A stretch of DNA of 64,000 nucleotides from the NCBI GenBank assembly GCA_026745465.1, contig JACYXH010000772.1, positions 4,795,385 through 4,859,384 on the forward strand, read 5' to 3'. The position numbers and the translations under genes were made by a program. Below are positions 1 to 11,026 of the stretch, piece after piece. The notes beneath the pieces are model-generated. The model ran no database searches. It was not told the origin of the DNA and saw only the letters and a list, made by a program, of their open reading frames with translations. This stretch comes from Lota lota. Lineage: Eukaryota; Chordata; Actinopteri; Gadiformes; Lotidae. How positions within the stretch are numbered: the first letter of the stretch is position 1; each line of letters opens with the position of its first letter.

Positions 1-246
1 CAGGCTGCGGGTAAAGAGGAGGGCCTTCCGCATGCCAAGAACCTGCTGAGTCTGCTCAAGGAGCAGGAGGAGAGGAAGAAGTGTGTGATCTGCCAGGACT
101 GTAGCAAGACTGTGGTGCTGCTGCCCTGCAGGCACCTCTGCCTGTGCAGGGGCTGCACGGACATCTTGCTGCGGCAGGCCCTCTACCGACAGAACTGCCC
201 ACTGTGTCGACACATGATCCTCAACACGATGGACGTGTACCTCTGA
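1..246 (+). CDS. rnf26: RNF26, C-terminal RING finger (partial, 5' end outside window)
   Basis: Reading frame 1 is open from the first base to the TGA at 244-246 and encodes the last 81 residues. A Lys/Glu-rich linker ([10 protein letters not shown]) leads into a C3HC4-type RING: CVICQDC, CRHLCLC and CPLC supply the zinc ligands. The tail ends MDVYL, close to the human RNF26 end (NVYL). RNF26 is known as a multi-pass ER membrane E3 ligase that positions endosomes and ubiquitinates STING. The membrane-spanning part lies upstream of the window. The whole visible stretch is one exon with no splice signal inside it. Family and gene identity are firm, because the RING core and the extreme C terminus both match. 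Confidence 0.93.
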   Translation, partial: QAAGKEEGLPHAKNLLSLLKEQEERKKCVICQDCSKTVVLLPCRHLCLCRGCTDILLRQALYRQNCPLCRHMILNTMDVYL

Positions 247-1540
247 GGCCGCTGGCCCTCGGCTGGGGGGTTCATGCCATCACATACCAATTACCACTGA
301 AACAGTGTGTATTCCTCTTTTCGACTGTTTACTGATGATTATGTTGTTGCTTTAAGACCACAGGCCAATGCAAGATCTGCAAGCATTTTAGTTTGACCAC
401 ACCAAATGACACAAGGTCCACAATTATGCTTTTACATGTTTTGAGTGTGTGAATTGTAGAAGAGATAATGGGTTGTGATCGCAACAGTGTTTATATGCTG
501 ACACTAATACTAAACTGTCTATAACATCTAATGCTTGTGCTCACTTTGCTGTAAGAGCAGCAAACGGAGTTTCTGACCAAATCTGCTGGGATAAGCAGTG
601 TGTTGCAGAATGTTATCTATATGAATTCCAATACTATGTACTTTTTGTTGCGTAACATTGTATAATCTGTGAAACAAGTATGCCTTAACGCATTTAAACG
701 AGAAAGTGACAAATCCTTTGCTGTGGCTCTGAGACACTAAATGTGCCAATGGACACAACTACATTGCACCTGCTTTGCTAAGCAGTGGCCAGACCAAGTA
801 ACCCCTGTTTATACACTTGAAAGGATTCACTATGAGGAAATTAGCTACTTGTGGTTGCCAAATACAACCTTTAATTTGCTCTTATTATTCCAGTCTTCCA
901 TCATTTGATAGCTTGTAAAAAGTTAGTTCATTCAATAATTATGTTTTAAAACATACTTTTTTCTCCTGATAAGGGACCGTACATGTTATTCTATGTTTAC
1001 CATACTTTCTGCTTGCTTAAACACTTTTTTTTAATCATTAAAAGAGGTTTCATGTGCCTTCTTGTCTTATTTGACAAATAATAATTTCTTTAGGAATTGG
1101 CTATGTGTGACAGAGTGAGAAGATAAATGGACAAAATGATGCTATACGAAATTCTAATGCTATCATTAACCCCAACCAAGTAACCACTGCTGCTGGCCCT
1201 AAACACCACAACTTTTGTAATGGTTTTGGACTGCATGGCCCTCTTTTGATATGAGAATGATAGGATTCAAACTCCAGTTTGACCAATTTGTTGTTGACTA
1301 GAGACTTGTATTTCTCTCAGGTATTTCTTAAGACCTTTACCCCATCCCTGCTAACATACAATTGACATTAATTGACAATGTCATGTTATGTGTTGGAAAG
1401 GTGCCCACAGTGAGTCCCTGTGGGCCTGCTGGGAGAGCTGATATGACTATGTGGCATCAACTCATGAATGTATTGTTGTAAAGTGTGTTCTGTCACATCT
1501 CAGATGATTTGAGTTCATAATAAAAAAACATTGTGTAGAG
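247..1540 (+). other. rnf26: rnf26 3'UTR (inferred)
   Basis: AT-rich non-coding sequence follows the stop codon. The first canonical AATAAA on this strand is at 1519-1524, with an ATTAAA at about 1036, so the transcript probably ends near 1540 with a possible shorter form near 1060. No conserved reading frame is seen. The end is an inference from poly(A) signals only. Confidence 0.5.
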
Positions 1541-2764
1541 ATGGCTATTATTGTCTCATCAAATACATTTTCTCTCTATCATAAATAAACGATAATATTA
1601 CCTAAATATATAACTATATTATACTATTCTATATTATATACTACTGTATTACCTAAAAAAGCAAATAATCTTAGATTGTAGGAAGTTTGCACTTATAAAG
1701 TATTTATAAATTGCAGGATGCCATTCCATTTTGCATTCATTTCCCCTTGGTTAACATTTTTGAATACTTGTTCATATCTGGATGTATTTATTTGATACCC
1801 GTTCCACATAAACAACCAATGACGCTCCTTCACACGTGGTAAAAGCTACATATTTTAGAATTTGGATTTCTTATCGGCCCTGTGATTCTCACTTGAAAAT
1901 TGTGTGTGTGTGGGTAAAGGGGTCCTCCAGTGTTTTGTGGTTAATGGTCTCTGATTCTGAGTCATGGCCTGCAATAGCACACATCTGAACCTCAGCTTGA
2001 ACATTTAGTCTTGTGGTGGGAAGAAAGAGGAAAGATGTGCAATGTCAAGGCAACTGTATGAAGTTGATCTCCCATTCCTCGTCAAGTATATTGGCCATGA
2101 CGTCACCACTATACAAATCGGTATCAATTCAGCACTCTGGACAGCACCATTTGGCCAACTAATGATCAGTTTCAATCAGTAACACAACGCATATCCTAGC
2201 GTCCATCCTAAGACCAAAGGACAACCAATGCATGCCTCTGTCCTCAGAGCCAGGGGTTCAGGGATTGTTTAATGTCTTCTGACACCATGAGCCCACTCTG
2301 CAGTGTTTATATGTAACGGATACATTAAGACGATGTTAACAGAGAAGAGGAAGTACGATGTCAGGGGAAGCCCAGAGAGTAAAGATGTTCATACTCAAGG
2401 GACTTGATCTTTAACCTTTGACCCCCTTGCTGTCGTGGCTTGAAGCAGTGTGGGAAAATTTCACAAAACTCAAGTCCACCACTGATTTAGTACTGCCTTT
2501 TTTTCTACTAGTCTCCCTTTTATTTTTATTTCTTTATTTTTATTCTAGTCTCCCATTTTTCACTTTGCTTCGTGGTAACCTGTCTACTTATTTCCCTCTA
2601 CAGAACTATCTATCATTGTCATCTCATCTTACTCAGTCACTCAGCTATCCGTCTCTCTGCATTGTTGGACCCTCTCCCACCCACCCACCACAGTTCTATG
2701 ACTCATCATTTTCACACAGAAGATTAGATTGGTATTCCCCAGTCTGCCTTGTTGCTGTGTGTGT

Positions 2765-2786
2765 GGGGGGGGGGGGGGGGGGGGGG
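2765..2786 (+). repeat. Poly-G tract, 22 nt
   Basis: An uninterrupted run of G preceded by TGTGTG. It is a homopolymer able to form G-quadruplexes, and its assembled length may be unreliable. Confidence 0.9.
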
Positions 2787-3052
2787 TAGACTGGGTTACT
2801 ATATGTTTAGATAACTACTATTTGTAATATGTAACCATAATTATAACTATATGTTGAGGTAATTACTGTATGTGCATTACTATGTACGATTGTCTTGGAC
2901 CCCAGGAAGACTAGCTGGTCGTCAAGGCATCAGCTAATGGGGTTAAAATAAACAAATAACTATACAGGTTGTATACAGGTTGTAAGAAGAATATCCATAC
3001 ACACGCCTCCTTCACGAAGGCGTGATGTGATCGGTGGTTCAACGGATGATAA

Positions 3053-3362
3053 GAGCTGGGGCAGAGAGCAGAGAGCTGGGGAGAGCGGCGAGCTGGGGAG
3101 AGCAGAGAGCTGGGGAGAGCAGAGAGCTGGGGAGAGCAGCGAGCTGGGGAGAGCGGCGAGCTGGGGAGAGCCGCGAGCTGGGGCAGAGAGTGGAGAGCTG
3201 GGGAGAGTAGAGAGCTGAGGAGAGCGGAGAGCTGGGGAGAGTAGAGAGCTGGGGAGAGTAGAGAGCTGAGGAGAGCGGAGAGCTGGGGAGAGTAGAGAGC
3301 TGAGGAGAGCGGAGAGCTGGGGAGAGTAGAGAGCTGGGGAGGGCAGAGAACTGGGGAGAGGA
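3053..3362 (+). repeat. 17-bp G-rich minisatellite, about 18 copies
   Basis: Tandem copies of AGCTGGGGAGAGCAGAG and close variants (GCGGCG, GTAGAG, GAGGAG endings) fill about 310 bp. The unit is not a multiple of three, and stop codons are rare in it, so open frames appear on both strands. These are not genes. There is strong strand asymmetry, with G on the plus strand. Confidence 0.92.
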
Positions 3363-4449
3363 GGGGAGGGATGGAGGATAGAGGCACAATAGCCATCAGG
3401 TCAGAGAGCACCTTAATAGCCCCCCGGTCGTTGACCTCTCACCTTCACACAGAGAGGAGGATGTTAACCCATGAAATGGGCTACTGTTCAAGCCCCATCC
3501 ATCCATCCATCCCCCAAAAGTAGGCCTATCATCTCTGGAATGTCACAGTTGTCTAACTGAACCCATATAAAACATTAATATCAATGACAATAAATTAAAA
3601 TATTTAAATAGCAATGCTATGAATGCATGGTCCATTTTGACCCACATGAAGACACTACATTACAATAACCCCTATTTAGGATCCTGTAAATGTATGGTTT
3701 TCATATAAAGAAGGCATATACCACGATACCAATAGCCAAACGTAGTTGCCACTGGCCCTGGTGCAAGATTTATTTATTTAAAATCTTGCGTGCGCGCACA
3801 CACACATACACATACTACACCGCACAGAGGTATAATTGAAAAGTGCATAGCCACAGGGCCACATGATTAATAATAAACTGCTGATATGCATATTTCCCAG
3901 AAGCAATCATTGCATTGACATGCCCACAAACGACTGTTTGTGATATATTGTGCTCTAATATATAATAAAACCATGATGAGGATGAGTTGTGGGGTTAGTT
4001 ATACCCTCAATCATACTTTTGTTACGTGTGACCGGGGACAGGGCCCATTCCCGACCGATGGACCTCTCCCAGCCCTGGTCCGGTGCACACCCTACAGGCC
4101 TACTTACGCCAGTGCACGATATTCCACGATTAGTTTTCTTACCCACTATGAAGGGATGTTACAATAGCAACTGTATGCTCTTCAAATAGTGCCTAAACGG
4201 TTAATCTGTAGTTTGTCAAGCATAAACATGTAAACACGTTTGGTATATTAAGCTATTGTCCCATTAAATTAAAGGGATCTCTGACAAGCGGCTGGATTCA
4301 ATTATCTTTCCCAAATTATCTGAAAAGTAAATTGCTCTGCTAGAGTGTGAGGCTTTACAGAATGTTTTGTAGATTATGTTGGTAAGCCCCATAACCATAA
4401 CCACCTATTACACAGAGCCGGTGAAGAGGCTGTCGAACAGTGGTACAGT

Positions 4450-4464
4450 GCTGCCCTCTAGTGG
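4450..4464 (-). promoter_or_regulatory. Strong CTCF-like binding motif
   Basis: The minus strand reads CCACTAGAGGGCAGC, which fits the vertebrate CTCF core consensus (CCASYAGRKGGC) at every position. It lies in the intergenic gap between the convergent genes rnf26 and c1qtnf5, where an insulator or loop anchor would be plausible. Binding is an inference from the motif alone. Confidence 0.55.
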
Positions 4465-5525
4465 AGTTTTATGTAAACACAGAGTTTCTAATCCCACATT
4501 GTGGTTTTGCTGTCCTGACTATAACATCTTAAAAATGTCTCTGAAGAAAGGTAACTTGCCTTGATTTAACATAAATGAATGAGGATGATTTAACGGAAAT
4601 TGACAGGATTTTTGGCCTCCATGACCCAGACAGACGCCAACGATCTGTTACGTCTAGAGTGATTTCACTGTCGGCTCAGCCAGTTTGTCCACTAACGTTA
4701 TACTAGCAGCAGTCGAAGGAGGACTCAAGTCCTGAACTAATGGAAAAGCCGAAAGATGCCACGGCATAGTAGATTAACTTCTCTCCATCTGCTCTTATGT
4801 CCTAGAAAAACAAATATTTTATTTATAGTTTTAGTTTCTGGGAAATATTTTGTGGGAAAAAAAACATTTCCACATGTGTGCGATTATATTTACCAGCCAC
4901 ATGACGCTGTCTGTTTATATGCCTCATTGTGTAACTTGAAGATGAGAGACCGAACTCTGAGTCACCATTCCTCTTGCATTAATGTCATCACCAAAACGAA
5001 AAAGGAAGTCTAGAAAGAAAACCATCTCGGTTAGCTTGTTTGCCTTATGCATTGGGTCTTTGTGAGAAGCATTTGATAGAAACATATCAGAAACAGCATT
5101 TTCTCAACCCCAATCTTGTTTTGGTAGGCAACTAATTTGGCTTGAAAATGGTTTACAACCAACACGTTTTGCTACCCAGCTATAGTGATTCCATTATAAT
5201 CCATCAGCCCACCAGGGGGGAAACAACGATAAACGGTATGCTGACGTCCATAATAACAAATCAAGTTTGTAGTCAATGTCACTCCACTACGTCGCTTTAG
5301 ATCGAAAGGGAAGAAAAAGTAAATATCAAGATGACGACCATTGCGGTTGTCTTTTTCGAAGCTCTCAACGTTCTGCGCCAGTCGATTGAGAAGACTTTGA
5401 TCATTAGCAACGACTCTTGAGACGCTTTGGGAAGTATACGGTTATTCCCTGTTCGTCTTCCCTGTTTCTCCCAATCAGCCCAGTGTTCTTGAACAGTTTG
5501 AATTGTATACGTTTAGCCTAAAACA

Positions 5526-5593
5526 ATGGAAGCAGGTGATATTAGCTCCGTCAGCGAAGTCGAGGTCAAGTACACCATTCCAGCTTCTATGAA
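5526..5593 (+). CDS. Orphan candidate first coding exon, unknown gene
   Basis: An ATG at 5526 opens 22 codons (begins MEAGDISSVSEVEVK) plus two bases, ending at a consensus splice donor, GAA then GTAAGG, at 5594. Codon use looks protein-like. I do not recognise the peptide, and I cannot find a partner exon with a matching start phase downstream on the plus strand before c1qtnf5, which runs the other way. A short upstream frame of 29 codons starts at 5331. It could be the first exon of a gene with distant exons, a relic, or chance. Confidence 0.25.
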
Positions 5594-5758
5594 GTAAGGA
5601 TATCTTAGCAATTTCACCCATCTCTTTGTGAACAGCGAATCTTAATACAAAAACGATATGTGGACTGAGAGTGATTTTAGAGCTACGTCACTAATGCGGT
5701 GCTTCTCGACTAGGGATAAATGGAAAGTAACCTTATTTCTCCAAAAAGTCGGATTGTA

Positions 5759-5787
5759 CATGCATTTACATGCATTTACATGCATGC
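5759..5787 (+). repeat. Short 10-bp tandem repeat (TGCATTTACA)
   Basis: Nearly three copies of ACATGCATTT in a row, each containing an ATGCAT palindrome. It is probably a simple repeat without function. Confidence 0.7.
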
Positions 5788-6119
5788 ACCGAAGCCTACA
5801 GGTGGTCTCCCTTCCCTTCCCAGTAAACATTGTGAGTGTAAGGATGTTTTGAAAACCGCATTCAAGTTCTGCCGAACACGAGGTTATCTTACGAAGAACA
5901 TCGGCCAAAACGCTAGAAAAAGACTATAGCATATTACGTTTCCACTTTATTAAAAGTATAACCTTGTTATATCATAAATGACGAGTCCTAGGCAGAATGC
6001 CGCTGCCAAACTCAATCAGTTAACCAATCAGTAGTGCCTTTCAAATGAAGCAGGGGACATCACTGCTCAGTTAGAACACCTGATGACACCTTACCTGTCT
6101 TATCTTATCTGTCCCAAGT

Positions 6120-6271
6120 CTTTAAAGCAACATTGGCTTGTTTATTATTGCTATTACCAAATAATAGCCCTGGTCATTCAAAGAAACAAATAAAACAGGC
6201 GTTGAAAAGGGTGGGTTATGTTGGACTGTTCTAGAAGGAATAAGGTGTGTGGAAATGGGAGAAGGAGCATT
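6120..6271 (-). other. c1qtnf5: c1qtnf5 3'UTR (inferred)
   Basis: On the minus strand an AATAAA lies at 6141-6146, about 130 nt past the stop codon. A second candidate lies near 5946. The end is inferred from these signals. Confidence 0.4.
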
Positions 6272-7139
6272 TTATGCGAATACAGCTGAGTTCTTCCAGT
6301 CAGAGTAGACCAGGAAGCCTGTGAACGTGCTGTCGGTCTTACTGCTGGAGTAGAAGCCGCTGTACTCCCCTAACGCCATCTGGACCCACACCTGGTCGCC
6401 AGGAACCAGGTGGAGCATTGAGCCACCCGACAGCGAAGCAGGTTTGGGCCAGTTGCCATAAAACTGAAAGTAGGATGCCATTGTGTGGCCATTTTTCATC
6501 AGGTCAAACTGCAGGCTGGCGCGGTACACCGTGGCGTGGACCGCAAAGTAGTAGACCCCGGGGATCTTACAGGTGAAGCGTCCCGTCTCTTTGTTGAAGT
6601 CGCCCTGTTCATTGAGCATGATTTTGTCAAAGCGCACCGCGTCGCCCACCGCGAGCGGCGTAGTGACGGACTCAGAGAGTTTGGCGCTGAAGGCGGATTT
6701 AGGGGCGACGGCACACTCTCCTTCCTTCCCCCTCTCCCCCTTCTCCCCACGGTCTCCGTTGTCTCCAGTGAGACCCCTCATTCCCAGCTCACCTGGAGTT
6801 CAGGGAAAGCACATGATAATAGTGCATGCTATTGTATTCAATTCTGATCAATGCGGTTTATGAATTGTTTTAATACAGATGATACTGAATACATGGATCA
6901 CCTTGCTGTCCCCTGTCTCCCTTTTCTCCCTTCTCCGCCGGGGCAGCGTCCCTCCCATCCCGCCCGTCTCTCCCCGGCGGGCCCGGGCTCCCGTGGACCC
7001 CTGAAGATCCTGGGATACCTGGGTGTCCCATGCACAGGCTGGGAGGGATCTTGTTGTCCTCCAGTAGGTCAGAGAGGTTCACCTGCAGGCCACAGACGAG
7101 GTAGAGCAGGACCAGCGCCAGGAACCTGGGTGAGGTCAT
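6272..7139 (-). CDS. c1qtnf5: Complement C1q/TNF-related protein 5 (CTRP5), complete coding region in two exons
   Basis: Coding exons are 6902-7139 and 6272-6792, with a 109-bp GT-AG intron (6793-6901), giving 252 aa; human CTRP5 is 243. The order is: signal peptide ([20 protein letters not shown]), a short linker with DNKIP and a Cys, about 22 collagen Gly-X-Y triplets crossing the splice site in frame, GEC, then a globular C1q domain of about 140 residues (SAFSAK near the start, [10 protein letters not shown] and PVFA-like AVFA at the end). Long identical runs with human CTRP5 ([18 protein letters not shown]) fix the identity. The family is secreted, assembles as trimers and is known from retinal pigment epithelium and metabolic signalling. 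In mammals it shares a dicistronic transcript with MFRP; no MFRP is visible here. Two collagen triplets carry Ala in place of Gly. Confidence 0.95.
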
Positions 7140-7149
7140 CGCAGTGAAG

Positions 7150-8929
7150 CTGCTGATCAAAGACAATAGACAAACAACAAACATTTACATTGGAATATTT
7201 AGGGAAGCAACTGGATAGAAATATTTCACAGGAGGCTCCAAGCTTTTTAAGTGATGTTTAGATCTGATCAGATGGAGATTACATTTGTATATATTTTGAT
7301 AGATGATAGAATTATAATTAGAAATGTTTTTTATTATCTTCATCTTATTCTTTGCAAGTATGAAGTATGTGGAAAACCTAAGAAGTGCTCTACTGCATTT
7401 GTACTAGCTTTATTTCGTTGCTTTTAAAATATTAAAGTCAAATCAAAAGTAATCCGGAAGGGATCAACCATTGAAAATTATATTCTTAGCTCCTTTAACC
7501 CCCACCGACTCTGGGGGAATTCTTTCATCAGGTTTTTGAAGGGCTCATATTTGTTAATACAGGGACATCTTTTCCATTGGTTTTAAGTCTGTGACTCAGC
7601 CAAGAGTCATGTTACTGAGCTAAGTATTCCTCACATTAAGAAATGCAAGATGGGAGATCTTCACTCAAAGACACACAAGTACATATCTGTTTTGAGAACG
7701 GAAGTATGTTGAATTGCTTGAATAACTGGTCCAGGCATAAAATAAAAAATACATTGAGAAAATGATCTAGAATATAAAAGAGAGCATGAAAAGCTAATAC
7801 AATAGAACATTCTCGGCCAGTAGCACAAAATACCTTAAAATCTATATTTATTTACTTTGTTTTTATTTGTGACAAGGCACTGGCATATTTAGAGTTGACA
7901 ATGAGAACAATCCAAGCCAACAGTCAATAGTGGAGCAAATGCAACAGTGCTAAGTGCTGCATGGCCGAGTTACTAAAAACAACATGATATAGTGCAGAGT
8001 AGCTAAAGGAATCAGAAGACAGCCTGAATAGTGTATCCTGTCTATCACTTGGCCAAAGTTCATGGTTACAACCAGTACTCAATATGAAATCTTCTGACTG
8101 TGTGGGCTGGCTGGCCAAGGAGCAGGACAGTCAGCAACCATTACAGGGGCCATGAAATATATATATATCTATATATCTGGAGTTAACTAAAACAGTCACT
8201 ATGTACATTTACTTGTACATTTGCAAATTACACATTACACTTCACACATCCACTTTTAAATATATCCAAAAGATCTGTCAGGAAGAAAATATATTAAGTA
8301 GCAAAAGGCTGTTTTGACTGTAACTCCCAGGAGAGAAGGAAGAGGAGGGGTGGGCGTCTGAACGATGTGTCAGCATTACAGGAAGACAGCTGTCTGCTCC
8401 CTCTCCTTTGTTTCCCATGAGGTTCATAAACTCATTGTTTCATGTTTTCAAATAGAGAGCAAAGCAGGATCCCATGTTCAACACCGCTCCTTGTGCATGT
8501 GTATCCTACTGTGCAACCTAATGTGCTATTATACGCAAAGACATAAATACTAGCTATTTTTAACACTAGGTCCTGTTTTTTTTATAATAGACATAAACAG
8601 AGATATTACTCCATGCTATTATTGCAGCCTTGTGTCCAAGTCCAAAGGCCAAACATACAAAATTGGGACCTGAACACAATTATTTTATAAAACTATTTTA
8701 TAGTTCATGGCTTTACTATAACATCATCCCATTTTCTTTTCACCTAAAAAGCTGTCAGCTCTTGTTTCAAAACCCATATAAATAATCCACCTATTAGGAG
8801 ATATCTGACTAGCACCCACAACTGGAGAAAGGGTTATCAGACTTGGCTTATCTTCTGGTGTGGAATGTCCTCCACCCACAGACACTGTTAGCGTTTTAGC
8901 ATAAAAAATAAAATGAAAAAGCAACTTAC
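7150..8929 (-). other. c1qtnf5: c1qtnf5 intron upstream of the first main coding exon
   Basis: A pyrimidine-rich acceptor (two overlapping AGs, 7150 and 7153) precedes the signal-peptide exon, and a good donor (CTG then GTAAGTT) lies at 8929. No exon, in particular no MFRP-like CUB, LDLa or frizzled exon, is recognised between them. The sequence is AT-rich. Confidence 0.5.
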
Positions 8930-9024
8930 CAGATGGTGCAAGTGAAGCCGTTGTAGCGAAGTTGCCCTTCACGTCTGTGTGGATCAGACGAGCAAGCTGA
9001 GGTCCTTCCCACCATGAAGTCTAG
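8930..9024 (-). other. c1qtnf5: c1qtnf5 upstream exon (5'UTR or N-terminal extension)
   Basis: This 95-nt segment is bounded by a strong acceptor (CTTTTTCCTAG, ending at 9025) and a consensus donor (GTAAGTT). It joins naturally to the exon at about 7149. An ATG at 9015-9013 is in frame with the CTRP5 start after splicing and would add 32 residues before the signal peptide, whichever of the two acceptors is used. Its start context is weak (T at -3). The ATG at 7139 has G at -3 and directly precedes a proper signal peptide, so it is the preferred start. At least one further upstream exon must exist. Confidence 0.5.
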
Positions 9025-9640
9025 CTAGGAAAAAGTGAGAAGGGTTAGGAACTCTGGAAAGGAAACTGCAATGAAATCCAATTAGAAACAGAATAGCGGG
9101 AGTGAGATGATTTACAGAGGGTGGAGAACAGGGAATGGGAGAGCCTACAGAAGAAAATATTTTCTGTTCTGTTCAGCCAGCATTAATAATGGAGTGAACT
9201 GGAATGCACTATATGTAAACAGTAAGCCTGGGAGAAACATTTAGGAAGTTACAACAGTAAGATGTAATATATGTTATTGGACAATGTGTGCGCGATTGCA
9301 TCAGATTACTGTGGAATTTTGTTAATCACAGCCCCAGGGAGCAGGGCTGTGGTCAGTAATTATGTCACCACTACAGACAACTGAGGTTTAGTCTGCCTGG
9401 CTGGCTCTCTTTTACACAAAAGCCTTACTGTCAGAAGAGAAAGATAATGAGACGTCAATACACTAAGCAGACACAAAAAAAATTTCCACACACACACACC
9501 GACACACATTTACCATTTGTGGTTGTGCTGAACTGAAAGACAACTCAAATGGTTGTCAAACATAATTTAAGTGCACTTATCAAAAACAGAAACTTTGTTT
9601 CTATCTACTCATCCCAGATTGTTTTAACACAGATTGGAAA

Positions 9641-9718
<78 letters not shown>

Positions 9719-10519
9719 TTATATGTGTGTATGTGTATATATGCATGTATGTATTTGAAGCTTACACATCTGTCTCTTTCCAACATGCACATTCCCACGA
9801 CACACATGAACCTTCCATATGGCTTGGATTTACTGGACTTCCAGCATCCTTTTAGCAGCTTTAAAACCACTTATTTTGTATCGGATACAGTGACCAGGTG
9901 AGGCTTTGGTGGGGGGAAGTGGAGTGTCAATGTCTTTTGAAATGAGTCCTTTCGTTTTCATTAGTTTTGAGCTGTTTAGCCATAATGTTGGCCATGCAGA
10001 GACTTCACAGGACTCCTGTGGAGCCAGGCGGCAATAATTGAAATGAGTTGAGGCAGAAAGACATGTTTTCAGTTAGTATCGCCGGCATCAGCACATTGCA
10101 GGCCTGTTCTGTAATTGGCTGGTCTCATCTATTAAACACTTAGTTACTGTAAATATTAACCATTCAGCAATTAATCTGACTGTTTTTTGTCATTTATTGT
10201 CAAGAGTCTCTAACTCGTCCCTTGTCAGTAAAAGAAAACCAACAATACCCCAACCTTTGGACTAGTTTGTTTCATTGCCACTGGGCAAATACATAAGCTT
10301 GTTATTAGCCTTTAGTCACATCCTGTGATGTGTACAAACTCGTACAGAATATATTTTTTAACAGGATTTCCTGGTGGTGTGTTGAAAGCTGAACATATTC
10401 GTTTGAAGTTTAGATTTATTTATAGATTGCAAAATTAAATGGATAAAATTCCTTTCGTGACAAATATTTTGAAAAGAAACATACGAATCAGACTAGAGCC
10501 AGGAGTAAAGAGTAAAGGA
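9025..10519. other. Region between the c1qtnf5 upstream exon and the kmt2a 3' end
   Basis: No coding sequence is recognised. It contains the (TG)n run at 9644-9717 and presumably the distal c1qtnf5 promoter or first exon, which I cannot place. Confidence 0.45.
9644..9717 (+). repeat. (TG)n microsatellite, 37 units
   Basis: A pure TG run followed by a decayed TATGTG tail to about 9765. The Cys-Val and His-Thr reading frames across it are repeat artefacts. Confidence 0.97.
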
Positions 10520-10965
10520 CACATGTTTATTATTTAAACTATCACTTAAATAAAAAAGTGCATAGAAAATAAACATGATTAGAAACTTTTCTTTTTACAT
10601 GTATTTACAACTTTGCTTCCTAATTTTACATTCAACCCTATTTTTTTCTTTTTTTACTGTTGTAATTTCCTTCATTTCTGTGATGAGTATTGAGAGAACA
10701 CTGATAAACAAGACCGTCATATTATTATTATTATTATTATTATGAGCAGGAGGAAGTTGATAAGACAAAGGTATATTCAAGGCATTAAAAACAAGCCTGT
10801 GCATCATCCAATTTTCACTTCCTGTGTGACACCAAATTCCCTCCTAGGCTGACAAGTTAAAAATACCAATAAATGTTTAGTACTCGCCCAACTGCTCCCA
10901 AATCTTGATTGCAAAAAGAACAATTTTGGCTTGTTAACCGTTGCTCAAAATAAATAACTTAAATG

Positions 10966-10970
<5 letters not shown>

Positions 10971-11021
<51 letters not shown>
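10971..11021. repeat. (TA)n microsatellite, about 25 units
   Basis: A pure alternating TA run inside the inferred kmt2a 3'UTR. It is self-complementary and prone to form a cruciform or RNA hairpin. Confidence 0.95.

Positions 11022-11026
<5 letters not shown>

Larger units (their letters stand above)
1541..5525. other. Intergenic DNA between rnf26 and the orphan exon
   Basis: No coding exon is recognised in this 4-kb stretch. It holds a 22-G run (2765-2786), a G-rich 17-bp minisatellite (about 3053-3362), a CCAT tetranucleotide run (about 3497-3514), a CTCF-like motif (4450-4464) and otherwise AT-rich unique sequence. Confidence 0.6.

Noticed and set aside
2911..3411. Open frames of 116-166 codons rich in Leu-Ser-Pro
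   Set aside because: They lie on the minisatellite; the composition and repeated units come from the 17-bp repeat, with no conserved domain.
4575..4706. 43-codon plus-strand frame beginning MNEDDLTEIDRIFGLHD
   Set aside because: It looks somewhat protein-like, but it has no splice signals, no recognised homologue and no promoter evidence.
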